Shown in pieces: positions 47,818 to 56,970 of a stretch of 64,000 bases of DNA. The notes under the pieces were generated by a model that worked only from the letters and a program-made list of their open reading frames with translations, had not been told where the DNA came from and did no database searches. The translations under genes were made by a program, and so were the position numbers. Position 1 is the stretch's first letter, and the number at the start of each line of letters is the position of its first letter. The stretch is from DATKNA01 sp963755755 (GTDB lineage: Bacteria > Actinomycetota > Actinomycetes > Actinomycetales > Kineosporiaceae): the NCBI GenBank assembly GCA_963755755.1, contig CAVWLJ010000004.1:186001-250000 (forward strand), given 5' to 3'.

Positions 47818-49659
47818 TCAGGCGGTGCCCAGTCGGTGGACGACGTCGTCCGTGCCGCGGTCGCGGCGCGGCGCGTCGTCCGACTGCAGGAGCTCGAGCG
47901 GCCCGCCGGGCTCGTGCTCGTCCACGCGCACCATCGCGGTGAGGTCGGCGACGACGAGGCGGTTCTTGCCGGCGCGCTTGGCCTCGTACATGGCGGCGTC
48001 CGCCCGGTGCAGCAGGTGATCGGCGGTGTCGCCGTGGTCGCCGGCGGTGAGGACGACGAGGCCGACGCTGGCGCGCGCCGGCACCGACCGGTCCCCGAGC
48101 GACACGGGCGCGTCGAGCGCGGCGAGCACGCGCTCGCCGACGGCCCGGGGCGACGCCTCCTCCTCGTCGTCGAGGATGATGGCGAACTCGTCGCCGCCCA
48201 CCCGGGCCACGGTGTCACCGGTCCGCACGCACTGCCGCAGCCGGGTCGCGACCACCCGGAGCAGGGCGTCCCCGGCCGCATGGCCGAGCGTGTCGTTCAC
48301 GGCCTTGAAGTCGTCGAGGTCGCAGAACAGCAGGGCGAGCCGGCGGCCGTACTCGTGGTGCACGTCGAGCGCCGCCTCCAGGCGGTCACGGAACAGCGCG
48401 CGGTTCGGCAGGCCGGTGAGCCAGTCGTGGAAGGCCTGGTGGTGCAGCTGGTCCTGGCTGTCCTGCACCCGGCGCAGCAGCTCCCGGTTCTGCAGCAGCG
48501 TCAGCAGCTGGCGCACGACGACGAAACCGACGAGCACGATGAGGCCGTCGGTCTCGACCTGACCGGGGCGCGGCCCCCGGACCTGCTGGAGGATCACGAG
48601 CAGGCCCATGCCGCCGAGCGGGAGGTAGGGCAGGAAGTCGAACCAGGTGTCCGTCCGCGTGCTGCGCGCCGGCGCGCTGCGCCGCCGCCCGGGTTCCGGC
48701 ATCAGCGCGGCGAGCCCGAGCAGGACCGGCCCGGCGACGAAGCCGATGTCGTTGATCGGCGGCATGTCCTCGGCCCCCGCCGCGACCAGATAGAGGAAGA
48801 GGCTGTCGGAGACGGAGAGGGCGACCAGCCCGGCGCCGAGCAGGAACAGCGTCGCCGGCGAGCGCGGCCGGCGGAAGATCGCGCTCAGCAGGACGATCAC
48901 GACCATGACCAGGTCGGTGACCGGATACCCGACGGCGACGGCGAACTCCCCCGGCGTGGGTGCCCCGGTGTGGACGATGGCCCCCAGCGCGGTCGACCAC
49001 GTGAGGAGGAACAGCGAGGTGACGATGATCGTGGCGTCGAGGGTCACGAGCAGCCGTGCCTGCGGATGGTCGCGGCCCGGGAGGATCGCCTCGGCCGGCG
49101 CGGGCGCGGGCAGCGTCGGCAGCGCGAGCAGCGCGGGCACCGCGAAGACCGGCAGCAGGAAGTAGCCGACGTCCGCCGCCGACGGCGACGGGATCGGTTC
49201 GTCCGCGAAGAGCTGGTACCAGGACCAGATCGCCTGCCCGCAGGTCCAGCCGGCGACGCCGACGAAGAGCAGCGCACGCCAGGTCCGCTGGTTCCGGGGC
49301 CGGCCCAGCCGGCGGGACCGCAGCCAGGTCCAGGCGCAGGCCCACGCGGCGAAGACACCGCCGCCGAGCTGGGCGAGGTCGTCGAGGAACTGGGAGGCAG
49401 GGCCGCTGAGCGCGCCGGACGTCGCCAGGAGCACGGACACGCCGACGAGCACCGGGGCGATCCGCGCGGCGACCTCGAAGGCGCCGTCGGGCCCCTCGGG
49501 GGCGGGGTCCAGCGGGGCGTGCCGGCGTCGGCCGGCCACGTCCGACGAGTCCACCGCGATCTCCTGCCAGCCGTCGCGCCCCCGGCGGTCCCGAGCCCCG
49601 CCTCCCGAGGCCTCACCCTGTTGGGGCGACACGATGCCGTGGCCCGGGGGAGGCGTCAA
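47818..49659 (-). CDS. Membrane diguanylate cyclase (GGDEF)
   Basis: Up to 613 residues. A polar N-terminus, then about eight to ten helices (IAPVLVGVSVLLATSGALSG; ATLFLLGAGLVALSVSDSLF), a short linker and a GGDEF domain from about residue 425: DWLTGLPNRALFRDRL, LALLFCDLDDFKAVNDTLGH with the metal Asp, and the active site RVGGDEFAIIL. The RxxD inhibitory site (RTGD) stands five residues before GGDEF. It therefore probably makes cyclic di-GMP under product inhibition. No EAL domain. The start is uncertain: GTG 49659 and GTG 49635 are both possible. Confidence 0.92.
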   Translation of the reverse strand: MTPPPGHGIVSPQQGEASGGGARDRRGRDGWQEIAVDSSDVAGRRRHAPLDPAPEGPDGAFEVAARIAPVLVGVSVLLATSGALSGPASQFLDDLAQLGGGVFAAWACAWTWLRSRRLGRPRNQRTWRALLFVGVAGWTCGQAIWSWYQLFADEPIPSPSAADVGYFLLPVFAVPALLALPTLPAPAPAEAILPGRDHPQARLLVTLDATIIVTSLFLLTWSTALGAIVHTGAPTPGEFAVAVGYPVTDLVMVVIVLLSAIFRRPRSPATLFLLGAGLVALSVSDSLFLYLVAAGAEDMPPINDIGFVAGPVLLGLAALMPEPGRRRSAPARSTRTDTWFDFLPYLPLGGMGLLVILQQVRGPRPGQVETDGLIVLVGFVVVRQLLTLLQNRELLRRVQDSQDQLHHQAFHDWLTGLPNRALFRDRLEAALDVHHEYGRRLALLFCDLDDFKAVNDTLGHAAGDALLRVVATRLRQCVRTGDTVARVGGDEFAIILDDEEEASPRAVGERVLAALDAPVSLGDRSVPARASVGLVVLTAGDHGDTADHLLHRADAAMYEAKRAGKNRLVVADLTAMVRVDEHEPGGPLELLQSDDAPRRDRGTDDVVHRLGTA

Positions 49660-49753
49660 CGACCGTCGACGCCGATGGCGCGGGCCTGCGGCCCCGAGGG
49701 TGACGGTTCCGAGAACCCTCCTGCGGGCGGCGCCGCCCCGCTACCGTGAACGG

Positions 49754-50881
49754 ATGACTGCGCGGATCGGACGCCTCGACGAGGGCACGGCGGATCTCGT
49801 CGCCATCGTCCCGGCCGGCGGGGCGGGCACCCGCCTGTGGCCGCTGTCGCGGGCCGAGCGGCCGAAGTTCCTCCTCGACCTCACCGGCTCGGGCCGCAGC
49901 CTGCTGCAGCAGACGATCGACCGGCTCCTGCCGCTGACCGGCGCCGACGGCGTGCTGCTCGTCACCGGCGCCGCCCACGCCGCCGCCGTCGCCGAGCAAC
50001 TGCCGGAGCTGGGGCCGGCCAACCTGCTGGCGGAGCCGTCGCCGCGGGACTCCGCCGCCGCGATCGGCCTCGCCGCCGCGGTCGCCGAGCGGCGGCGGCC
50101 CGGCGTCGTCGTCGGATCCTTCGCCGCCGACCACGTCGTGCGCGACGTCGCGGCCTTCCACGCCGCCGTCCGGGAGGCTGTCGCGACCGCTCGCGCCGGG
50201 TACGTCGTGACCATCGGGATCGAGCCCGACCAGCCGGCGACCGCCTTCGGCTACATCAAGGCGGGGGAGGCGCTGGGCATCGAGGGGGCGCCCACGGCGC
50301 AGGCCGTCCGCAGCTTCGTGGAGAAGCCGGACGCCGCCACCGCCGCGGCCTATGTCGCCGAGGGCGGGTACCGCTGGAACGCCGGCATGTTCGTCGCCCG
50401 GGCCGACGTGCTGCTCGGCGAGCTGGCCGAGCACCGGCCGGAGCTGCACTCCGGCATCGTCAAGCTCGCCGACGCCTGGGACACCCCCGATCGGGACGCC
50501 GTGCTCGAGGCGGTCTGGCCGACCCTGGAGAAGGTCGCGATCGACTACGCCGTCGCCGAGCCCGCGGCGGCCGCCGGGCGGGTGGCGGTCGTGCCGGCGT
50601 CCTTCGGCTGGGACGACGTCGGTGATTTCGCGGCACTCGCGACGCTGCTGCCCGCGGACGCCGAGGTCCGCGTGCTGGGCGACGGCGCCCACGTGCTCAG
50701 CCGGGAGTCCTCGGGGGTGGCCGTCCCGGGGCACGGCCGGTTGCTCGCCGTGCTCGGGCTCGACGACGTCGTCGTCGTCGACACCCCGGACGCCGTGCTG
50801 GTGACGACCCGGGCCCGGGCGCAGGACGTGAAGTCCGTGGTCGAGGCGCTGCGCGCCCTCGGCCGCTCCGACCTCCTCTAG
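49754..50881 (+). CDS. manC: Mannose-1-phosphate guanylyltransferase
   Basis: Makes GDP-mannose from mannose-1-phosphate and GTP, for glycolipids and glycoproteins. 375 residues. The nucleotidyltransferase signature AIVPAGGAGTRLWPLSRAER is near residue 17, with RPKFLLDLTGSGRSLLQQTI, SPRDSAAAIGLAAA, the metal Asp in SFAADHVV, and VRSFVEKPD and YRWNAGMFV. The C-terminal part has the short beta-helix only, with no isomerase domain, so ManA is separate (23.9 kb). TACCGT at 49742-49747 is 6 bases before ATG, so leaderless. Confidence 0.93.
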   Translation: MTARIGRLDEGTADLVAIVPAGGAGTRLWPLSRAERPKFLLDLTGSGRSLLQQTIDRLLPLTGADGVLLVTGAAHAAAVAEQLPELGPANLLAEPSPRDSAAAIGLAAAVAERRRPGVVVGSFAADHVVRDVAAFHAAVREAVATARAGYVVTIGIEPDQPATAFGYIKAGEALGIEGAPTAQAVRSFVEKPDAATAAAYVAEGGYRWNAGMFVARADVLLGELAEHRPELHSGIVKLADAWDTPDRDAVLEAVWPTLEKVAIDYAVAEPAAAAGRVAVVPASFGWDDVGDFAALATLLPADAEVRVLGDGAHVLSRESSGVAVPGHGRLLAVLGLDDVVVVDTPDAVLVTTRARAQDVKSVVEALRALGRSDLL

Positions 50882-51005
50882 GCCCCTCGCCCGCCCAGGG
50901 CGTCCCGCCGGAACGACGATCACCGGCCGGTCCGCGGTGGCATGGGTAGCCTCGCAGGGAGGAGGACCCGCGACGTGGAGTCCTCCGCGGCGACGGGAGA
51001 CGGGC

Positions 51006-52583
51006 ATGGCCACGAGCGAGTCCGGACTGCCGATCGAGCCGGTGTACGGGCCGGACGCGCTGGCGGGGTTCGACCCGGGGACGCGGCTCGGGGAGCCGGG
51101 GCGGTACCCGTTCACGCGCGGGGTGTACCCGACCATGTACACCGGTCGCCCCTGGACGATGCGCCAGTACGCCGGCTTCGGGACGGCGCGCGAGTCGAAC
51201 CAGCGCTACCACGAGCTGGTGAACGCCGGCACCGGCGGCCTCTCGGTCGCCTTCGACCTGCCGACGCAGATGGGCTACGACTCCGACGACCCGATGGCCG
51301 CGGGCGAGGTGGGCAAGGTCGGCGTCGCGATCGACTCGATCGAGGACATGCGCATCCTCTTCGGCGGCCTCCCGCTGGGCGAGGTCTCGACGTCGATGAC
51401 GATCAACGCGCCGGCGTCCGTGCTGCTCCTGCTCTACCAGCTCGTTGCGGCCGAGCAGGGGGTCGACGGCGCGAAGCTGACCGGCACGATCCAGAACGAC
51501 GTGCTCAAGGAGTACATCGCCCGGGGCACCTACATCTTCCCGCCGAAGGCGTCGCTGCGGCTGATCGCCGACATCTTCGCCTACTGCCGTACCGAGCTCC
51601 CACGCTGGAACACGATCTCGATCTCCGGCTATCACATGGCGGAGGCGGGGGCCACGCCCGCGCAGGAGATCGCCTTCACGCTGGCGAACGCCAAGGAGTA
51701 CGTGCACGCGGCACAGGCGGCGGGGCTCGGGATCGACGACGTCGGCCCGCGGCTCTCCTTCTTCTTCGTGGCGCGGACGACGCTGCTCGAGGAGGTCGCC
51801 AAGTTCCGTGCGGCCCGCCGTGTCTGGGCCCGGATCGTCCGCGAGGAGTTCGGCTCGACGAATCCGAAGTCGCAGATGCTGCGTTTCCACACCCAGACGG
51901 CCGGCGTCCAGCTGACCGCGCAGCAGCCGGAGGTCAACCTCGTGCGGGTGGCGGTCCAAGGGCTCGCCGCCGTGCTGGGAGGGACGCAGAGCCTGCACAC
52001 GAACTCCTACGACGAGGCCATCGCACTGCCCACGGCCAAGGCCGCGCGGCTGGCGCTGCGGACGCAGCAGGTGCTCGCGTACGAGACCGACGTGACGAAG
52101 ACCGTCGACCCGTTCGCGGGCTCGTACGCCGTGGAGTCGCTGACCGACGAGCTGGAGGAGGAGATCGTCGCCCTGCTCCAGGCCGTGGAGGACCGCGGGG
52201 GAGCGGTCGCGGCGATCGAGCAGGGCTTCCAGAAGGACGAGATCGAGCGGTCCGCCTACCGGATCGCGCAGGAGATCGACGACGGTGAGCGCGTCGTGGT
52301 CGGCGTCAACCGCTTCACCGTGGACGAGTCGGACCCGTACGAGCCGCTGCGGGTGGACCCCGCCATCGAGGCGGAGCAGCGCTCGGCGCTCGAGCGGCTG
52401 CGCGCACGGCGCGACGCGGCCGCCGTGAACCGCGCGCTGGACGACCTCCGCAAGGCCGCGACCGGGTCGGACAACGTGCTGCCCCCGATGCGGACCGCGC
52501 TCGCCGCGGAGGCGACGGTCGGCGAGGTGTGCAACGCCCTCCGCGAGGTGTGGGGCAGGTACACCCCGCCCCACCGCTTCTGA
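51006..52583 (+). CDS. Acyl-CoA mutase large subunit (methylmalonyl-CoA mutase family)
   Basis: Coenzyme B12-dependent carbon-skeleton mutase, substrate-binding subunit. 525 residues, containing the barrel but no B12-binding DxHxxG domain. Landmarks: YPTMYTGRPWTMRQYAGFGT, GLSVAFDLPTQMGYDSDDP, KLTGTIQNDVLKEYIARGTY, ISISGYHMAEAGA, RFHTQTAGVQLTAQQPEVNL, GTQSLHTNSYDEAIALPT. The Tyr of TMY and the Arg of ARGTYIF sit where methylmalonyl-CoA mutases bind the substrate carboxylate, but isobutyryl- or ethylmalonyl-type activity cannot be excluded. The B12 subunit is not in the window. TAGCCT at 50947-50952 may be the -10. Confidence 0.9.
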   Translation: MATSESGLPIEPVYGPDALAGFDPGTRLGEPGRYPFTRGVYPTMYTGRPWTMRQYAGFGTARESNQRYHELVNAGTGGLSVAFDLPTQMGYDSDDPMAAGEVGKVGVAIDSIEDMRILFGGLPLGEVSTSMTINAPASVLLLLYQLVAAEQGVDGAKLTGTIQNDVLKEYIARGTYIFPPKASLRLIADIFAYCRTELPRWNTISISGYHMAEAGATPAQEIAFTLANAKEYVHAAQAAGLGIDDVGPRLSFFFVARTTLLEEVAKFRAARRVWARIVREEFGSTNPKSQMLRFHTQTAGVQLTAQQPEVNLVRVAVQGLAAVLGGTQSLHTNSYDEAIALPTAKAARLALRTQQVLAYETDVTKTVDPFAGSYAVESLTDELEEEIVALLQAVEDRGGAVAAIEQGFQKDEIERSAYRIAQEIDDGERVVVGVNRFTVDESDPYEPLRVDPAIEAEQRSALERLRARRDAAAVNRALDDLRKAATGSDNVLPPMRTALAAEATVGEVCNALREVWGRYTPPHRF

Positions 52584-52694
52584 CCGGACGGCCCGGAATT
52601 CCTTGATCGCGCGGGAGGAGGCGAAAAGAGTAACGAGGAGTTAACACACGGTGTCGCGTCTCCCACGGCGCAACACAAGTAGCAGGTCTAACCT

Positions 52695-53882
52695 GTGGTG
52701 TCCGTGGGCCCCTCAACAGATCTGGTGTCGCTGCTCGCTCCGTACGCTGACGAGATCGTCGACTTCCGTCGCGACCTCCACGCGCATCCGGAGACGGGGC
52801 ACCGCGAGGTCCGCACCACGGCCCGCCTCGCCGACCGCCTCGAACGCGCCGGCCTGACGCCGACCTTCCTGCCGGGCACCGGCCTCATGTGCGACCTCGG
52901 GCCCCAGGCGCCCGCCGTCCTCCTGCGGGCCGACATCGACGCCCTGCAGCTGCCGGACGAGAGCGGGCTGGCGTTCGCGTCCACGAACCCCGGCGTCTCC
53001 CACGCCTGCGGCCACGACGTCCACACCTCGGCGCTGCTCGGTGCCGGCCTCGTGCTCGCCGAGCTGCACCACCGCGGCCTGCTCCCCGGCCGGGTCCGGC
53101 TGGTGTTCCAGCCCGCCGAGGAGGTGATGCCCGGCGGCTCGCTGGACGTGATCGCGGCAGGCGGCATCGACGGCATCGACCGCGCGTTCGCGCTGCACTG
53201 CGACCCGTCCACCGACGTCGGGCTCGTCTCGCTGCGGCCCGGCGCGATCACCTCCGCGGCGGATCACGTGCTCGTGCGGCTGCACGGCTCCGGCGGGCAC
53301 ACCTCACGGCCGCACCTGACCGAGGACGTGGTGTTCGCGCTCGCGCAGGTCGCGACGCAGGTGCCCGCGATCCTCACCCGGCGGCTGGACCCGCGCGCCG
53401 GCGTCGCCCTGGTCTGGGGACGGATGACGGCGGGAGCCGCCGCGAACGCGATCCCCCGCACCGGGGAGCTCGAGGGGACGCTGCGCTGCCTCGACCAGGA
53501 GGTCTGGAGCGCCGCCGGGGCGCTGCTCACCGAGGCCGTGCACGAGGTGGTGCGGCCCTACGGCGTGCGCGCGGAGGTGCTGCACACCCGCGGCGTGCCG
53601 CCCACCGTGAACGATCCGGAGGCCGTGCTCCTCGCCGAGCAGGCGGTGCTCGACGAACTGGGCGAGGGCGCCGTCCGGCTGACGGAGCAGAGCCTCGGCG
53701 GCGAGGACTTCGCGTGGATCCTCGAGAAGGTGCCGGGCGTGATGATGCGGCTCGGCACGCGCTCGCCCGGCGGCCGGACCTACGACCTGCACCAGGGCGA
53801 CTTCGTGGCTGACGAGCGCGCGATCGGCGTCGGGGCGCGGGTGCTCTGCGCCGTCGCCCTGCGACAGCTCGCCTGCCTGTGA
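52695..53882 (+). CDS. M20-family amidohydrolase, second copy
   Basis: About 395 residues. Motifs: FRRDLHAHPETGHREVRTTA, LRADIDALQLPDESG, SHACGHDVHTSALLGAG with metal ligands, FQPAEEVMPGGSLD with the catalytic Glu, GSGGHTSRPH in the dimer domain, and LGGEDFAWILEKVPGVMMRL. Probably deacylates N-acyl amino acids or similar amides. Start unclear: GTG 52695, 52698 and 52704 are all in frame, and TAACCT at 52689-52694 could be a -10 for a very short leader. Only moderately like the copy at 13.6 kb. Confidence 0.88.
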   Translation: MVSVGPSTDLVSLLAPYADEIVDFRRDLHAHPETGHREVRTTARLADRLERAGLTPTFLPGTGLMCDLGPQAPAVLLRADIDALQLPDESGLAFASTNPGVSHACGHDVHTSALLGAGLVLAELHHRGLLPGRVRLVFQPAEEVMPGGSLDVIAAGGIDGIDRAFALHCDPSTDVGLVSLRPGAITSAADHVLVRLHGSGGHTSRPHLTEDVVFALAQVATQVPAILTRRLDPRAGVALVWGRMTAGAAANAIPRTGELEGTLRCLDQEVWSAAGALLTEAVHEVVRPYGVRAEVLHTRGVPPTVNDPEAVLLAEQAVLDELGEGAVRLTEQSLGGEDFAWILEKVPGVMMRLGTRSPGGRTYDLHQGDFVADERAIGVGARVLCAVALRQLACL

Positions 53883-54155
53883 CCTTCGCTCGCACGTGCT
53901 GTTCCTTGCCCCTGCTCGGTGTGTCTCGGGTCACCCTGGTTTCGCTTGACGCCCCCGCGCGCCGTCCCGTCCGGTATCGGTTCGGTGGCGAAGGCCATCA
54001 CGATCCGGTATCGAGACCCGCCGCAGGTTGGGGGCACCCCCCGCGGGGCGGTTGAATGACCGGCGCGAGCGGCCGCAGGAGGCCCGTCGTACAGCGGTGA
54101 TCGCAGGATGTCTGCCATGCCCGCCCGGCAACGCCGGCGGCGCTGAGGAGGAACG

Positions 54156-55265
54156 GTGAAGGGGACAGTACGAGTTCTGGCGCTGGCGGCGGTGGCCTCG
54201 GTCGCGCTGACGGCGTGCGGCTCGAAGTCGGAGGCAACGGGCGGCAGCAGCTCGTCGTCCAGCGGGGCCGCGTCCGCGAGTGCGTCGGCCGGGTCCGGTC
54301 AGGCTCTCAACGCCTGCATGGTGCTCGACACCGGCGGCGTCGACGACCGCTCGTTCAACCAGTCGTCCTGGCAGGGGATGAAGGACGCGCAGGCCGCGAA
54401 CCCGAACATCAAGATCTCGTACGTGGCGTCGAACTCGCAGAACGACTACGTGCCCAACCTGAACGCCTCGGTCTCCAAGGGCTGCGGCACGACCATCGCC
54501 GTCGGCGGCCTGATGACCGACGCCGTGACCGCGACGGCGAAGGCCAACCCCAGCAAGAAGTTCGCGATCATCGACAGCAACACCGGCCAGCCGAACGTCT
54601 ACGGACTGCAGTTCAACACCGCCCAGGGCGCCTTCCTGGGCGGCTACCTCGCCGCGGCGTACTCCAAGAGCGGCAAGGTGGCCACCTTCGGCGGCCTCAA
54701 GATCCCGCCGGTCACGGTCTACATGGACGGGTTCGCCGAGGGCGTGAAGTACTACAACCAGCAGAAGGGCAAGAACGTCCAGGTCCTCGGCTGGGACGAG
54801 GCCAAGCAGGACGGCACCTTCGCGCAGAGCTTCACCGACCAGAACAAGGGCAAGACGATCAGTCAGCAGTTCGTCCAGAACGGCGCTGACGTGATCTTCC
54901 CGGTCGCCGGCGGCACCGGCCTCGGCGCCGGTTCCGCGGCCCAGGCCAGCAACGGCAAGGTGAGCGTGCTGTGGGTCGACACCGACGGGTGCATCAGCGC
55001 CCCGCAGTTCTGCCCGGTGTTCCTCTCCAGCGTGGTCAAGAACATCACCAAGGCCGTGACGACGTACGTCAACGGCGCCGCGTCCGGCACCTTCCCCACG
55101 GGCTCCTACGTGGGCACGCTGCAGAACGACGGGACCGGCCTCGCCCCGTTCCACAACTTCGACTCGAAGGTGTCCTCGGACCTCAAGACCGAGCTGCAGC
55201 AGGTGTCGCAGGACATCACCAGCGGCAAGATCAAGATCGCCTCGAAGAGCCAGCCCAAGAGCTGA
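54156..55265 (+). CDS. BMP/PnrA-family nucleoside-binding lipoprotein
   Basis: 369 residues. The signal peptide ends in the lipobox LTAC near residue 21; a Ser/Ala/Gly-rich linker follows. The binding domain has MVLDTGGVDDRSFNQSSWQG, typical of the Bmp family (purine nucleoside receptors), then FAIIDSNTGQPNVYGLQFNT, VYMDGFAEGVKYYNQ, and GADVIFPVAGGTGLGAGSAA. GTG 54156 follows AGGAGG. First gene of the nucleoside importer operon; a 17-pair hairpin follows. The 273 bases before it hold no gene and no clear promoter. Confidence 0.93.
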   Translation: MKGTVRVLALAAVASVALTACGSKSEATGGSSSSSSGAASASASAGSGQALNACMVLDTGGVDDRSFNQSSWQGMKDAQAANPNIKISYVASNSQNDYVPNLNASVSKGCGTTIAVGGLMTDAVTATAKANPSKKFAIIDSNTGQPNVYGLQFNTAQGAFLGGYLAAAYSKSGKVATFGGLKIPPVTVYMDGFAEGVKYYNQQKGKNVQVLGWDEAKQDGTFAQSFTDQNKGKTISQQFVQNGADVIFPVAGGTGLGAGSAAQASNGKVSVLWVDTDGCISAPQFCPVFLSSVVKNITKAVTTYVNGAASGTFPTGSYVGTLQNDGTGLAPFHNFDSKVSSDLKTELQQVSQDITSGKIKIASKSQPKS

Positions 55266-55277
55266 TCCGAGAGCTTC

Positions 55278-55323
55278 CCCGGCGGGCGGGAGCGGCGCGA
55301 GAGCGTCGCTCCCGCCCGCCGGG
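55278..55323 (+). terminator. Intra-operon hairpin after the nucleoside-binding protein gene
   Basis: A perfect 17-pair stem (55278-55294 with 55307-55323) starts 13 bases past the stop and closes a 12-base loop. It sits between binding protein and ATPase, as the hairpin at 33812 sits between sugar-binding protein and permease: probably a partial terminator or RNA-stabilising end. Confidence 0.8.
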
Positions 55324-55425
55324 CGTCCGGGGCCGCGCCCCTCGTCGCCCTGCATTCCGGAGATCGTCCCCGATGCGTACGCTGGCCCGGTCCGGGGCCA
55401 CAGGGGCGCGGCAGGAGGTCCGCAC

Positions 55426-56970
55426 GTGAAGCTGGAACTGCGCGGCATCACCAAGCGCTTCGGGTCCCTCGTGGCCAACGACCACATCGATCTCGTCGTC
55501 GAGCCGGGGCAGATCCACTGCCTGCTCGGCGAGAACGGCGCCGGCAAGAGCACGCTGATGAACGTGCTCTACGGGCTCTACGAGCCCGACGAGGGCGAGA
55601 TCCTCGTCGACGACAAGCCCGTCACGTTCTCCGGGCCCGGCGACGCCATCGCCGCCGGCATCGGCATGGTGCACCAGCACTTCATGCTCATCCCGGTCTT
55701 CACCGTGACCGAGAACGTCGTGCTCGGCCACGAGGACGTGACCGCCGGCTTCATCGACCACAAGAAGGCCCGCGAACAGGTCCGCGCGGTGTCCGAGAAG
55801 TATCGGCTCGAGGTCCCCCCGGACGCGCTCGTCGCAGACCTCGCCGTCGGCGTCCAGCAGCGCGTGGAGATCATCAAGGCCCTGACGCGCGACGCCAAGG
55901 TGCTCATCCTCGACGAGCCCACCGCGGTCCTCACCCCGCAGGAGATCGACGAGCTGCTCGAGATCGTCCGCGCGCTTCGGGCCGGCGGGACCTCGATCGT
56001 CTTCATCACGCACAAGCTCAAAGAGGTCCAGGCGGTCGCCGACACGATCACCGTCCTGCGCCGCGGCACGGTCGTGGGGAGCGCCTCCCCGGACACGCCG
56101 ATCCCGGAGCTCGCCTCGCTGATGGTGGGCCGGTCCGTGCAGCTCGAGATCGACAAGGAAGCGGCGCGGCCCGGGGAGCCGATCCTCGAGGTCGAGAACG
56201 TCACGGTGATCGACGACGCCGGCACTGTCCTCGTGGACGACGTCTCGCTCGAGGTGCGCAGCGGCGAGATCCTCGCCATCGCGGGCGTGCAGGGGAACGG
56301 CCAGACGGAGCTCACCGAGGCGGTCGTGGGCCTCGTTCAACCCCAGCGGGGCCGGATCACCGTCGACGGTCGCGACGTGACGACCGCCGAGGTGCACGAC
56401 GTCCTGGCCAGCGGGGTCGGCTACGTGCCGGAGGACCGCATGCACGACGGCCTGGTCGGTTCCTTCACTGTCGCCGAGAACCTCGTCCTCGACCTCTACG
56501 ACCGCTCGCCCTACGGCCGGGGCCTGTCGCTCGACCGGTCGGCGATCGCGAAGAACGCCGGGCAGCGTGTGGAGGAGTTCGACGTCCGGACCTCCGGCGT
56601 CCAGGCCCCGGCGAGCACGCTCTCCGGCGGCAACCAGCAGAAGGTCGTGCTCGCCCGCGAGCTGAGCCGGCCGCTGCGCCTGCTGGTGGTCGCCCAGCCG
56701 ACCCGCGGCCTCGACGTCGGTTCCATGGAGTTCGTCCACCGGCGGATCGTCCGCGAGCGCGACAAGGGGACGGCCGTCGTGCTCGTGTCGACCGAGCTCG
56801 ACGAGGTCATCGGCCTGGCCGACCGGATCGTCGTCATGTACCGGGGCAGGATCATCGGCGAGCTTCCCGCCGGTGCGGACGCGCAGGAGATCGGCCTGCT
56901 CATGGCCGGTCAGACCCAGACGACGACAGCCGCCGCGACCGGCGGGGCGACCTCGCAGGAGGGACGATGA
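55426..56970 (+). CDS. Nucleoside ABC importer ATP-binding protein (two ATPase domains)
   Basis: 514 residues with tandem ATPase units, as in RbsA/YufO-type proteins. First unit: Walker A GENGAGKSTLMNVLYG, signature VGVQQRVEIIKAL, Walker B VLILDEPTAVLTP, switch His in FITHKLKEV. Second unit: VQGNGQTELTEAVVGL (degenerate Walker A), signature LSGGNQQKVVLARELS, and LLVVAQPTRGLDVGS, where Walker B has Gln in place of the catalytic Glu. One active and one degenerate site are usual for this class. GTG or ATG is possible close to 55426; GTG is used. Overlaps the next gene. Confidence 0.94.
   Translation: MKLELRGITKRFGSLVANDHIDLVVEPGQIHCLLGENGAGKSTLMNVLYGLYEPDEGEILVDDKPVTFSGPGDAIAAGIGMVHQHFMLIPVFTVTENVVLGHEDVTAGFIDHKKAREQVRAVSEKYRLEVPPDALVADLAVGVQQRVEIIKALTRDAKVLILDEPTAVLTPQEIDELLEIVRALRAGGTSIVFITHKLKEVQAVADTITVLRRGTVVGSASPDTPIPELASLMVGRSVQLEIDKEAARPGEPILEVENVTVIDDAGTVLVDDVSLEVRSGEILAIAGVQGNGQTELTEAVVGLVQPQRGRITVDGRDVTTAEVHDVLASGVGYVPEDRMHDGLVGSFTVAENLVLDLYDRSPYGRGLSLDRSAIAKNAGQRVEEFDVRTSGVQAPASTLSGGNQQKVVLARELSRPLRLLVVAQPTRGLDVGSMEFVHRRIVRERDKGTAVVLVSTELDEVIGLADRIVVMYRGRIIGELPAGADAQEIGLLMAGQTQTTTAAATGGATSQEGR

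Noticed and set aside
53883..54155. Search for a riboswitch or operator before the nucleoside-binding gene
   Set aside because: I see only GC-rich sequence without a convincing aptamer, palindrome or spaced -35/-10 pair.
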